From assembly GCF_964340395.1 (NCBI RefSeq), contig NC_135564.1, positions 3,204,861 to 3,268,860 on the forward strand: 64,000 bases of DNA, written 5' to 3'. The notes beneath the pieces are model-generated. The model saw only the letters and a program-made list of their open reading frames with translations. It was not told the origin of the DNA and ran no database searches. This DNA comes from Glandiceps talaboti (Eukaryota; Hemichordata; Enteropneusta; Spengelidae). Numbering within the stretch: the first letter of the stretch is position 1; each line of letters starts with the position of its first letter. A program made the position numbers and the translations under genes. Of this stretch, positions 13,032 to 23,840 are shown in pieces.

Positions 13032-13341
13032 CCGGTTCCAAGCTGCATTGTGCGTCTCCCCATACAATGCCATGCATTTGAGTACGCGCTGAGGGGTTTG
13101 CATGTGCTACTCAGGGGGATGTTTGTCACCTGACTGTACCTGGGTTCACCCGTAAAATCACTGTCTGTCATTGATATTGTTTAGTCTTGATTATATAAAA
13201 TCACTCATAATCAAAGAGGTCAACATGTTTTCCATCATTTCCTGATGAAAATGTTATTTCAAAGGTAATAAATACAAAACAAGACTATTAAAATGTAACA
13301 ACATAAGTGATGTCATCTCGCGCAATACATCTTGGAACCGG
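13032..13341. mobile_element. Possible 310-bp TIR element
   Basis: CCGGTTCCAAGCTGCATTG at the left and the reverse complement of CAATACATCTTGGAACCGG at the right form about 23-bp inverted ends. No target duplication recognised, so the call is tentative. The interior is richer in CpG than its surroundings. Confidence 0.45.
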
Positions 13342-15103
13342 AAAATCAACTATTGGTCCAGAATGATCATTATCTTATCATTTTTGTGATCTATTGATAA
13401 GATTACACTATTGTATGTGAGAATCTGGTGTTGAAACTCTGACCTTTAAGATTATTGGTGAAACATTCCAAAACATATTGTTAAAAATGAGATGATAAGA
13501 CAACAATCACTGGAATTCAACAGATTCTTTAAAACCTGCATGAATTTGGTAGTGAATCTACAATTGTTCTCTAAAAAATTAATAACTTCTGAAGAAATTT
13601 TGAAACTCAATTTTGTCCTTTATTATAGTCTAGAGAATGAATTTTAGATATTAACAATTGAATACAGAGTTGGTTTCCTGTATTTGTAGACTGTAAGATA
13701 TGTCATGTTATTCAGCTCTATAGGGCTGCTAATGTAGATTTATAAGACCAGCCATATAATATTACACAAGTTTCCGCCATAGTCTGGTATTGTATCCTAA
13801 CAATTGACAAGTATATCACCATAACAACAGTCCTTCTTATTATCAGAAGCAGAAACTATTCTCTCTGTTTGATTTTAATCAACATAATGACCTCTGTTTG
13901 AACTTCTGATCACAAGTTCAAGGTGAGGCTTACATTTTTTGATCTAGCAGGCATAGTCCCATAAAATAGTACAGATGTGAGTAGACCCTTTCACATCCTC
14001 GGGAGCGTCATTAGCAGAAATTGACTGTTTTGTATGTACCGATATCTACCATGTACTTGTACTCTATCTTTATACCATGCACGAGCCATTTAGAACAGAA
14101 AATATGGAATATATACATGTACTCTGGTCATTCTATGTCAGTGATGACAACGCATGTCTATGTCACTGGTTCTGCTGTGTTCGAAATATGAGTCAAAATG
14201 TTCAAAATTGTCATTATTTACCCCGATTTTCCTTTGATATTACTGGTACTGGTATAGATATGTTATTCACCAATATTTTCCTTCATTCAGCCAGAAAATA
14301 CTCATGACCTATTAAGGGTTGTCACTACTTGTCTATCAACTTGTAGTTACAAAGACCCTGTAGGTCACTCGTACTTTCCTTGGCTGAACTAAGACAAATA
14401 TTGGGGAATACCATCTAAGTATCCTAGCTTGTACTGTGCGTCCTCACTGACCACATAGGACTAAAATCAGGATACACACAGATGAAAAGGATACAATTGA
14501 ATAATAAAAGGTTAAAAGATTTACAGTTCAAAGTATGATATGTCTTGGCTAAAGCCCTATCACTTAAATCCTAGTAAGAGAAACTAACCCTGGTTGGATG
14601 TGTCGTTCACCTGCCATGCACTTTGGGGCATCTGTACCATAGTCCAGTTGCCAGAGGTGGTTTTGGGGGGTTAACCTTGAAATGTGAGTTATATGATATT
14701 TTTTTGCAGATTCCACCTCAGAAAGGTGTCCTGTTAGCATATCTGACGGGTGCCACTCGCGCACCCCTGGGCATTTTGTTATATCGCGAGAAAACTGAAC
14801 AGGTGCATAATTTCACATACAACCGTGATGTCTGCAACATTGCAGTTGGTTAGGCAAACCAACTGAATGATGCTATGAGGATTACATAATATTTGGATGC
14901 ATCCAAAAATTGACAATGACATTATGACTGTGGAGAAATACATACTCATTAACCTATCAATGCTATATGAAGACTTTTACACTCATTTGAAAACTCATTT
15001 TAAAACACATATTAACATAACTATGAATATACCAAGGTTTATGTAAATATTCATTGACTTTAAAATGTCCCTCTATAACCACTTATTTCTTTTTGATTTC
15101 CTC
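13342..15103. other. Non-coding stretch upstream of the Kelch coding exon
   Basis: Probably intron or intergenic. It contains a half element starting TAGACTGTAAGATATG at 13687 with no matching right end, and a slightly GC-richer patch at 14620-14850. No coding exon recognised. Confidence 0.4.
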
Positions 15104-15136
15104 AGATTTAAAGTGTAAACAACAGCATACAAGTTG
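15104..15136 (+). other. Splice acceptor and 5' UTR end of the Kelch gene
   Basis: A pyrimidine-rich run (TTTTTGATTTCCTCAG) ends in AG at 15104-15105, followed by 31 bases of leader that contain an in-frame TAA before the ATG at 15137. This supports an upstream non-coding first exon. I could not place that exon; perfect-looking donors such as GTAAGT near 5851 are candidates only. Confidence 0.6.
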
Positions 15137-17428
15137 ATGTACCATAACCGACCATCATCCATCATCAAATACAAAGTTTCCCGGAACATTGGTCATCCAG
15201 AAACAGTCAAAATTCGGTCAGTAAGAAGACTACTTGGAGGCTCCGGTGGTGATGGAGATGACCAGCCATCGGAGAACCGGGAACCTCCCCCAAGTCCAAA
15301 AGTAATTAAGCGACGGTCCCAAGCAGAACGAGACCGAGCTGAGTTACAAGAGCTTATTGCTGCATCCTCGCATAGTCCAAAGTTGAAAAGGAAGTCTCTT
15401 ACTAAACCACTCAACTTCAACTTTGCACAAGACCCTGGTGATCTAGAAGATTATGGTGGTGGTGCTACTAATGCCTACGTAACTTGGAATTTACGACAAC
15501 AAGAAATAGCGAGAACAGCAGAGCGCGAGTTACGAGAATCCCGTGAGACACCAAGAGAGAGAGATAGGTCCTTGTATTCACAATTATCAACAGAAAAATT
15601 AGACAACACACCATCGGTGTTTGTTTCACCTGCAAAATCATCAACTACAAATCCTAAAAAGACGTCCGACAATGTCTACGACTATTTCCCTGATGTACAC
15701 AATTTCATTGATGTTCAGCATCTGCCTAACGTTTTGTCAGGACTTAAAGAAATGTATGAAGATCAAGATTTAGTCGATGTCAAGCTGTTAGTAGATAGAG
15801 ATGAGTACCCTTGTCATCGTGTGGTGCTTGCAGCCAGCAGTCCATACTTCAGGGCAATGTTCACTCATGATGTTACAGAGAGTCGCAAAGACCAAATTCG
15901 CATAAATGGGGTTGAATCAGAATCAATGCGGTTGATCATCCAGTACGCATACACTTCAGAAGTAGAAATCAACGTTGAAAATGTTCAAGGCTTGATGTTA
16001 GCATCTAACATGTTTCAGTTGCTGAATCTTCGTGATGCCTGTGCAGCGTACATGGAGCGCCATGTCACACTGACTAATTGTATCAATATCTATTTCTTTG
16101 CGTCTGCACATGAATGTGGCAAACTACAAGATCTTGCGAGGAAACTCATCTATGACAAGTTCAATGACGTCTGCAAAGAAGAAGAGTTCTACAATCTGGG
16201 CAAAGAAAAGTTGATTGATCTTATATCAAGAGATGAAATCAATGTGGATAGAGAAGAAGTAGTGTATGAAGCAGTCATGACGTGGGTGAAACGTGAATTG
16301 GAAGCCAGAAAAGATGACCTGATGGATGTGATAAAGCATGTGCGGTTTGCATTACTGAGTCCATACTTCATCCATGATTGTCTGGAACGAGAGCGCCTCA
16401 TATACTCCCACAAACCCTGCCAGCAGCTTTTTGAAGAAGCACTCCAGTATCACCTACTGAAAGATCGACGCCCCAATCTCAAACTACTGAGCAACATGAA
16501 CACAAACACACGACGAGGAATGCCATTCAGAGATATGGTGATGTTCATGACAAGAAACGAGATATCAGACTTTTCTATTGGTAATGATAACTATCGCCTG
16601 AGAACACTGCCAGATTTCCTAGAGCATCCAGAAACTGTTGTCATGGGAGAAAATCAGATCTTTGCTGCAGGGAAGCAGCATTTGGATTTCAGCACCCGTC
16701 GCATGCACACACGTAGAGGGGGAGGTCTATACCAGTATGACCTGTTTGAGAAGAAGTGGCTGTCTCGTGCTCCCATGTCATATGCTCGCACGCACTTCCG
16801 ACTTGTGGCTATCGATGGTCTGATATATGCAGTAGGAGGGATGGGTGCCGATGGGGTGTTATCCAGTGTTGAAGTTTATACGCCACAGACGAATTCCTGG
16901 CGTCTAATAGCACCATTACCACATGCTTTACGAGGGCATTGTGTTGTTGCATTTAGTGGGCAGTTATATGTCTTAGGTGGAGAGTGTGAAGACACAATAC
17001 TGGATTCCTCCCTGTGCTACAACCCAAGGACTGATGCCTGGTCCAATACAGCAAATATGATACTCCCAAGATGCAGTGCTGGCGTTGCTGTCTTCAACCA
17101 AGAGATCTACGTGGTAGGGGGTACAGTTGGGTTGATGAGTGACAAGATACCTGACAACATGCTGAAATCGGTGGAAATCTACAACCCAAGTAAGAACGAG
17201 TGGAGATTTGGCCCAGAGTTACCAGAAGGAAGATGTAACTGCCAGATGGTCACCTACAGCAGTGCCTTATATTGCATGAGTGGAGAAACAGGAGATGAAG
17301 AAGTTGAAAACAGAATATGGAAACTGGAATCTGAGAAGTCTGGCTGGGTAGATGACCGGGTCAATTGGCCAAATGTTACACCACCGTATAATTGTGTTGT
17401 TGGTAGAATGATCAGAGACTCCTCATGA
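15137..17428 (+). CDS. BTB-BACK-Kelch protein (KLHL family), single coding exon
   Basis: Encodes 763 residues. Proteins of this architecture usually act as substrate adaptors for CUL3 ubiquitin ligases; that role is inferred from the family. Residues about 1-190 are low complexity, rich in Arg, Glu, Ser and Pro, with a charged stretch near 118-142. The BTB domain spans about 190-305 and carries the typical HRVVLAASSPYFRAMF segment. BACK follows at about 312-440. Kelch repeats fill about 500-760: three have canonical GG doublets (YAVGG, YVLGG, YVVGG) and end in a Tyr...Trp pattern, while the first and last visible blades have AG or SG instead of GG. Start: an ATG at 15137 is preceded in frame by TAA, and a splice acceptor (polypyrimidine then CAG) ends at 15105, so the 5' UTR is spliced. 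The TTG just before it is not needed. The stop is TGA. A possible donor (AAG then GTAAAG) lies about 7 bases after the stop, so the 3' UTR may also be spliced. I cannot assign a specific KLHL orthologue. Confidence 0.93.
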   Translation: MYHNRPSSIIKYKVSRNIGHPETVKIRSVRRLLGGSGGDGDDQPSENREPPPSPKVIKRRSQAERDRAELQELIAASSHSPKLKRKSLTKPLNFNFAQDPGDLEDYGGGATNAYVTWNLRQQEIARTAERELRESRETPRERDRSLYSQLSTEKLDNTPSVFVSPAKSSTTNPKKTSDNVYDYFPDVHNFIDVQHLPNVLSGLKEMYEDQDLVDVKLLVDRDEYPCHRVVLAASSPYFRAMFTHDVTESRKDQIRINGVESESMRLIIQYAYTSEVEINVENVQGLMLASNMFQLLNLRDACAAYMERHVTLTNCINIYFFASAHECGKLQDLARKLIYDKFNDVCKEEEFYNLGKEKLIDLISRDEINVDREEVVYEAVMTWVKRELEARKDDLMDVIKHVRFALLSPYFIHDCLERERLIYSHKPCQQLFEEALQYHLLKDRRPNLKLLSNMNTNTRRGMPFRDMVMFMTRNEISDFSIGNDNYRLRTLPDFLEHPETVVMGENQIFAAGKQHLDFSTRRMHTRRGGGLYQYDLFEKKWLSRAPMSYARTHFRLVAIDGLIYAVGGMGADGVLSSVEVYTPQTNSWRLIAPLPHALRGHCVVAFSGQLYVLGGECEDTILDSSLCYNPRTDAWSNTANMILPRCSAGVAVFNQEIYVVGGTVGLMSDKIPDNMLKSVEIYNPSKNEWRFGPELPEGRCNCQMVTYSSALYCMSGETGDEEVENRIWKLESEKSGWVDDRVNWPNVTPPYNCVVGRMIRDSS

Positions 17429-17785
17429 TAAAGGTAAAGTATTAAAATGAAATGAAGGAGAATGGAAATTTATTCTTGTGTATTAATGTTTCTCATTTCT
17501 GTACGACTATGTCAAAATGTTAAATGCTAAACTGTCTGTTGTAAATCACGTTTGTAAAAGACGGGGAATATAATGTCAGTTTAGATTAGGAGGTAAATTC
17601 AGTTGAGAAGAAAACAGGTGTCTCATTGACCTATAGAGAAAGTTGGTCCAGAACATAAAAATAATCCTATGTAATCCTTGTGTCTGTATTGAAAAGATAG
17701 CACTAGTGTGAGAACCTGAGATCGAATTCCTGGGCCCTTGAAACAAAACTTCACCCATTCACCTATTGAGATGTTACCTGGTTGT

Positions 17786-17942
17786 TAGTCTCGCTGCCAG
17801 ACTCGTGACTATCGTCCCTAATCTTTGTATTTATGCCGAGTGGCTTAGCTGTGGGAAGAGAGGGACTAGTCCCGCATTTCTTGCAGCTTTGTGTGCCTTA
17901 CAAAGCTAAGGGATGATAGTCACGAGTCTGGCATTGAGACTA
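17786..17942. mobile_element. Family B MITE, 157 bp, behind the Kelch gene
   Basis: Ends TAGTCTCGCTGCCAGACTCG and the inverted TAGTCTCAATGCCAGACTCG continue as about 45-bp inverted repeats. Exact 9-bp direct repeats CCTGGTTGT flank it (17777-17785 and 17943-17951). No ORF. Confidence 0.85.
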
Positions 17943-19200
17943 CCTGGTTGTAAGAGATTTGTGAAAATTCCCCAATTCGTGTAGCGTGAAAGATTCACTG
18001 TTGTTGGCACTTCTCATTACACAAAGTGATAAGGAGTGTCTACAGTGACAAGTCTTTCAGTCCACAATCAGAAAAATCATCATATCTCCATGAAAAACTA
18101 TGTGATTTTGACAGACTTAATGATAACACCAGATAAAATGTAGCTGCTCACTTGGAAGAGATCTTGACCAAAATATCCTGACATTGTATGCCCTGTTCAT
18201 CATCTTATACATAACTGTACAGAAATGAGAAATGTTCCCAAAGTACGTTTTATTTACTTTAACAATGCCCTTAAAGTTTACTAAAGCATCCAAGTTATCT
18301 GGGACCAGTATTTCAACCAGTGTCTCATAGGAAAAGTTGTGGATTTCTTCAGCTTATTGTGTACCCACAGACACTATGGGTGTGGAATGCAATAACTTTT
18401 CATATTGGATAAATTGATTGAAATTTCTGATACAGTGATATAGGAAAATTGATGATAAGGGCCTCATATTCAAATAGCTGATGTGTTTGTCCAACAAAAA
18501 TATGCCAAAATGATGTTGATTATGGAAATTTGACAACGAAATCTTCTAAGAACTATCAAGGTCCTTGGGATTTCAAAGTCTCTGACAATGCTCTTCCTTG
18601 ATCTTTTTTACAGTGTATTAATGTCACTTTGCATTGTCATTTTTCACCATTTACAAACTACACTATGTAGTTTTTTTTGTATAAATTTTAGCTCAAAGAA
18701 TTCTTTGATTGTAGTTCGTGCCTCCAATCACTATATTTTTAGGAAAATTTACTCATTTTAATATTTTCAGTGAAGATTTGAGTAGTATCTCATGGCACTC
18801 TTGTCGTACATGTCATGAAATACGTATTAGTTTACTTTTGAATGATTTACAAACCAAGCACATAAAGACAGTAGATACACTTTATTACCAGCAAGAAATT
18901 GGTCAAAAGTGAACGCTTGGAAGATGTGTAATCATTTTCTGATATGAAGTACCGGGGAAATGAGAACTATGTTTTCAGGGCATTGATAGATAATTTGTTG
19001 AAAATGTAGAACATTGTATTAAAATAGAAAAGTCAATTTGTTTGTTTGTTTGTTTGTACATCATTGTAATCCTTTCTGGTGTATTGAAAACAATTTTGTC
19101 TCTTTGTAAGTGTTTCAAAATGTTAATAGAGAACAAGATTTGAAACTTTGGTTATTATCACTACATCATCATACATGTTCAAACAGGAATGGTTGAAGCA

Positions 19201-19441
19201 AGCATATCTACAGACACATACATATGTGCATACACACACTAACTCAGACAAGTACATAAACATGTACACATATACACACTCTCACCTACACATACTCCCC
19301 CCCCCCCCCACACACACACACACACACATGCATACACACATGCACACACCCACACACAAACAAACACACATATTATACATACATACAAATGCAAACACTC
19401 GGACAAATGCACACACTCACACACACATGTACACACACACA
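19201..19441. repeat. CA-rich tract with C13 run
   Basis: Imperfect (CA)n mixed with CATA and CACT units; thirteen C residues at 19297-19309. Confidence 0.9.
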
Positions 19442-20071
19442 ACCCTATTCATAATCATACGAATGCATATATGTTTACCTTCAATCCTGTATATTGGCAT
19501 TGGTAAAGTAACCATCAAAGCAACAAATTGACAAACAAAATACAAACCAGCCAAACCAAAGTTTCTGCAAATAAAATCTTTGACAAAAAAGGTCTCTTTT
19601 ATCATAACACTGATGTATTTTTGACTTACAGAGATTTAGCTAAAATTTTGTAGCACTAGCATCTAACTACCATATTACCAAACAAATTATGTTTTCGGTT
19701 TTCTTTTGATTGAGCATATTAAAACATAATATCATTTGAAAAGTTAAATATGTTTATTTCTAAATGTATAGATAAGTTATGCAGCATACTGAAAATAGAA
19801 ACCTTATGAAAAACATACGAAAAACGATTTTATGTGAAATTATCATGAATCAGAAGAAAAATACTAATAATTAAGTTGTATATTAGTTTAGTCAAATAGA
19901 TAAAAGTGGCATCATTTCTGGGAAGATTGAAATCACGTCTCCATGACAACACAAAGTGTAGAATTTTCACCTTATGTATGTACATTGTAGGAAATAAATA
20001 CAAAGCTCCAACAACAATGTACGTGTATGTTTTGATTTATTTGATAAATGGTGTGAGCTTTATTGAGACTT

Positions 20072-20568
20072 AAGTCTGTATTAAAGATACTAGTCTAGTT
20101 CCAAGACAGACAGTATACACACTTTTAACCGTCTAGTCAAGGTCCCAAACAATTGCACATAATTCTGTGCTCCCTCCACAGGGTTCATATAAACATGATG
20201 ACATCCTTGCATCCCCAGGTGATCTTAGTTTAAACAACCGGAGGAGGAGTTGGATATTTGTATATCATTAGTATGTGCTAAATTTGCATGATAGTCAAAA
20301 CATGGTCAAAACAGTTGTATCAAATGTATTAATGAGCGATGACAACAGCCTGTCAATTTGTGATGGATTACTACTGACATGCGCCTTTTGTTCTTTGCTC
20401 ACCTTGACATTCAAACACACTTGACACCTTTCATGGCACCTTGACTAGACAGTAAAAGTGTGTATACTGTCCGTCATGAAACTAGACTAGTCTGTAAGAT
20501 ACAGACTTTCATGTGTGGTTAGCCTGATAGGGCTGAACAACACCACGACTTAATATCTTACTGTCTAG
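20072..20568. mobile_element. Composite inverted-repeat element related to family B
   Basis: Flanked by the 11-base direct repeat TATTGAGACTT (20061-20071 and 20569-20579). Inside lie inverted arms of about 60 bases (about 20091-20146 and 20437-20502; core GACAGTATACACACTTTTA). The ends carry degenerate TAGTCTGTAAGATA motifs, like the short MITEs. It may be one insertion nested in another. Confidence 0.6.
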
Positions 20569-21078
20569 TATTGAGACTTGCTGGTAATGTTTGATAATTA
20601 CTGTTTCTCTGATAGACTGAAAGAATTTGTATGGTGTGTATGTCAATCCCTTTGATTCAAGCCCATAATGATGAATGAACCTTTCAGTTCATGTATTTCT
20701 GAGGTAGATTGTATGGTATGACATATGTTAATCTATTCAGCACTGTATTGATGGTTTGGTTCTTGATTTGGTTCATTTATTTCAATTGCTGATACAGCCC
20801 TGTAGACATTGATAGGCCTGTCAAAATATCTCTGTTAATTTTACAAAGATTCAAGACTGTTTCATGATCCATCACTGTCAATAGTTTATAAAAAGAGTGG
20901 CAAATGAGCACCTACAAATATTTGGAGCCAGTTCTATTTTCTTGGTGTCATTTTACAAAGTTGATACAGAGCTACATTTAATATTACACTGTACACTGAT
21001 GATGAAAAGTTCCACAATTTAACACATACCCCAGTGAGTGTAACTTCAAAAGTTGATTGCTACAGGTTTGACTTCTGG

Positions 21079-21138
21079 TGGTCTGGATTCCAACTGTGGT
21101 CGACTGTGGTTAGTAGATCATAGTTGGAATCCAGATTA
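21079..21138. mobile_element. 60-bp mini element with 9-bp target duplication
   Basis: Inverted arms TCTGGATTCCAACT(G/A)TG around a loop of about 20 bases, flanked by exact GACTTCTGG on both sides (21070-21078 and 21139-21147). Termini TGGTCTGG/TAATCTGG resemble the family B end. Confidence 0.65.
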
Positions 21139-21314
21139 GACTTCTGGCACAGTCACTTTGACAGTAGGTTCTGTAGTCCAACGTAGAGAACAGAAATCAA
21201 CAAACATTGACCTCCTCATGCATTTAGGTATAGACAAGGAAAAGAGACAACTAAGTGGTATTTTACCTGAGGTAGGACATGTTTATCTTTACATAATGGG
21301 CAGTAACTAAGGTG

Positions 21315-21420
21315 TAGACTGTAAGATATGTTGTGTCGTTCCACCCTCACCAGCCTCCTCTCACTGGGAGGGGTTGACCAATGTGTGAGGGCGCCCCATC
21401 ATGGCATACCTTACAGACTA
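21315..21420. mobile_element. Family B MITE, 106 bp
   Basis: Starts TAGACTGTAAGATATG and ends CATACCTTACAGACTA. The interior contains GTGTGAGGGCGCC, shared with 25394-25515. The flanking nine bases ACTAAGGTG/TAAAAGGTG look like a diverged target duplication. Confidence 0.75.
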
Positions 21421-22073
21421 TAAAAGGTGTGGATGTCCAACTCTGACTCCTGCTGTTTTCTGCCACACAGCAGTGATGGTCGATCTTTTAAACATGCTGA
21501 GCACACTCAAGATGAATCCAGGAGGTGTTTACTTTATCATGGAAACCAAGCTGTCCTATCTGACCTAGGTCACACAGTTACAAGGCTAATACATGCACAT
21601 GTAAACTGGACTCTTGCCAAAGAGGAAGGTACTATAGCTACTACATGTGTGGCTTGATGGGCACTTTGTGTTTGTGTTTACATTTCCTAAAAATAGGATC
21701 ACATCTGTCAAATTGATCTGTATATAATGACTATACTTCTATCACTCACTGAAGCACAAGTGTTGAATTCTAGAGATAGTTTGACTGTGAGACTGTTGAC
21801 CTTTTAAACTTCTGATTGACATACGCTAGTAATATTAACATTGATCTGTGTCTGTGGTACAGTAGTCTAGATGTCAACGTGGTCTTTAACTAAACCTGTG
21901 AGTGGAGGTGTAAATCGCAACGATACCGTAGACTTAGTGGTACAGTGGCTCAAGTAACCGAGGAATACTGGCCAAAGTGCCTCCATATACACATGTATCA
22001 GAATAGCAGAGATTTTTTACCCTTTCAAATACAAACTGTGGGTCTATATTAACCCAAGAATACATGTAAAAAA

Positions 22074-22217
22074 AATTCTGATAGAAGCTAGCCAGTTTAC
22101 TGTGCTATTGAGATACATCGTTAGCTGGTCATACTTCCTAGCCCTCACAAGGAACAACCCTGCAGCTATTAATGATGCATCTCAACAGTACAGTAAACAG
22201 GTTAGATTATAAGAATT
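22074..22217. mobile_element. Fold-back element, about 144 bp
   Basis: AATTCT...CCAGTTTACTGTGCTATTGAG on the left matches the reverse complement of CTCAACAGTACAGTAAACAGG...AGAATT on the right. Arms are about 50 bases with several mismatches. No convincing target duplication. Confidence 0.55.
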
Positions 22218-23344
22218 CCAGACTTTGAAAGTCATAACTGTGTTATACTATGTGTATATCTTTGATTTGCTGTCTTTCAACCAACTGAAAAATTTAAAAG
22301 ACCTTGAAATTTATAAATTGATTTTAAAACTAACAATGCACTACATTGTACTCTAAATGTCATTAAACCAAAAATGACATATACCTGCCTGCTTTCCGAA
22401 TACCCTGAGAGATCTGCCTTGGACAAGAAAACAGCTTACCTGTTTGACAAGACATGAAGCCAGCTCAACCTCAAAGGGCGCCCCCACAGGCATATATTTC
22501 TCAACTGGGTTCTTTTGTTTTTTCATGGATCTACTCGAAATATGTTCAATACAGTGCATGGGTTTTGGAAAGGGGGGGGGGAGGTTTAGAGAGGTGTAGG
22601 CCCAAGAGTAGAGTTGTATGAATGTACACCGACTTAACGTTTCTTGTATTCCATAAAAGCCATAGAAGTGACTGAATGACATAGCTTCATTGTGTGTATG
22701 TTGGATATTCAAGTCGTGCAATAGTTACATATATGCAAATATGAAGGCTCTGTTGTTGATTAACAGGTTACACCTTCAATGTGTGAGACTCATGTAATAT
22801 ATAGGAAAGTTTGAGTCATGGTTTCTTACAGTCTCCTCTGTTACCAGTTTCAAAACGTTGTCAAATGCAGTCTATTTTTTGTCAAATGACTGAGGAACTT
22901 TGGGAGATTTTTCCATTCTTTACCAGCACAGAATAATTTATACTGGGACCCTATTACACAGGTCTTCCGTTTATGGCAAGTTCTTGATGACTTGGTGTAA
23001 ACTTTCAGGATCTTCCCACATACACACCTTAATGTGTCCTTCACTCTTTTTATTCAGCAAGTTTTTGACAAGTTGTACCACATGTATGCCATTTTTCAAG
23101 CAATCATATTTGAACAGTTTATTGCCCTGTTTTCCACCCCACTATATCTGCAGCTGGTAGAGTTGTACTTTGAGGTTATTTACTCACTCCTAGACTAATG
23201 CGCCTTTTAACATGTTACACCACAGCTTTGGAATTCCTTTTCACTTAATTGACACTTGATGTAATACTTCAGAATTCAAAGTTTACACACAAGTGTCAAG
23301 TTCAACATGAGTACGTAAACATTTTAAATCCTGCAGCTGTAACT

Positions 23345-23555
23345 TCTGATTGGTTGATGGATTGATTGATTGGATGGAATAAGTGGTTGATTGATTGGAT
23401 GGTTGGATGGATGGATGGAGGGATGGATTGATTGATTGATTGGATGGAATAAGTGGTTGATTGATTGGATGGTTGGATGGATGGATGGAGGGATGGATTG
23501 ATTGGTTGATGGATGGATGGATTGATTGATTTATTGGATGGATGGATTGATTAGA
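23345..23555. repeat. GGAT/TTGA minisatellite, left block
   Basis: Tetranucleotide variants of TTGATTGGATGGATGG. A unit of about 70 bases containing GGATGGAATAAGTGG is repeated exactly (near 23371 and 23441), showing recent amplification. Confidence 0.95.
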
Positions 23556-23808
23556 AGGGTTGTCGGTGGCCGAGTGGTTAAACCACTTGCCTCTTACCAC
23601 TGCGGTCAGGGTTTGAACCCCATTCTGGGTTCAATTAATTTACCACACTGTAAGTAAGAAGAGTGTTGTTCAGTTTGACTCTACCGAATAATGCAAGTTT
23701 CCCCCCGGGTACTCCGGTTTCCTCCTGCATTAACACTGAACCCATGAGGGATGGCCCTCACTGGACTTCTTGGGAGACAAGTATTTAAATGCTTAAAGAA
23801 CTATCCAA

Positions 23809-23839
<31 letters not shown>

Positions 23840-23840
23840 T
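23556..23840 (+). mobile_element. tRNA-derived SINE
   Basis: The head holds a pol III A box in tRNA-Leu/Ser style (GGTGGCCGAGTGG) and a B box (GGGTTTGAACCCC) about 35 bases on. The body carries GGGTACTCCGGTTTCCTCC, a motif I remember from SINE and L2-type retroposon 3' parts of many animals. It ends in an ATT repeat tail at 23819-23838. It interrupts the minisatellite. Confidence 0.8.

Larger units (their letters stand above)
17429..20020 (+). other. Probable 3' UTR/3' flank of the Kelch gene with poly(A) signals
   Basis: No coding potential beyond chance ORFs. The sequence is AT-rich and interrupted by a 157-bp TIR element at 17786-17942 and a CA-rich tract at 19201-19441. AATAAA hexamers occur near 19569 and at about 19993-19998; the latter is followed within some 30 bases by a GT-rich stretch, the usual arrangement of a cleavage site. 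The true 3' end is unknown without transcripts. Confidence 0.4.
20580..23340. other. Intergenic region between converging genes
   Basis: Apart from the small elements listed separately and a G10 run near 22572, I see no gene. A 122-codon - strand frame at 22353-22721 has no recognisable domain. Confidence 0.4.

Noticed and set aside
15134-15136. TTG as start codon of the Kelch protein
   Set aside because: The next codon is ATG, the normal eukaryotic start.
22353-22721. 122-codon - strand frame
   Set aside because: No recognisable domain, no splice context and composition like the flanks.
23556-23620. Possible tRNA gene (A and B boxes)
   Set aside because: The rest of the cloverleaf does not close, and the sequence continues into a SINE body with an ATT tail.
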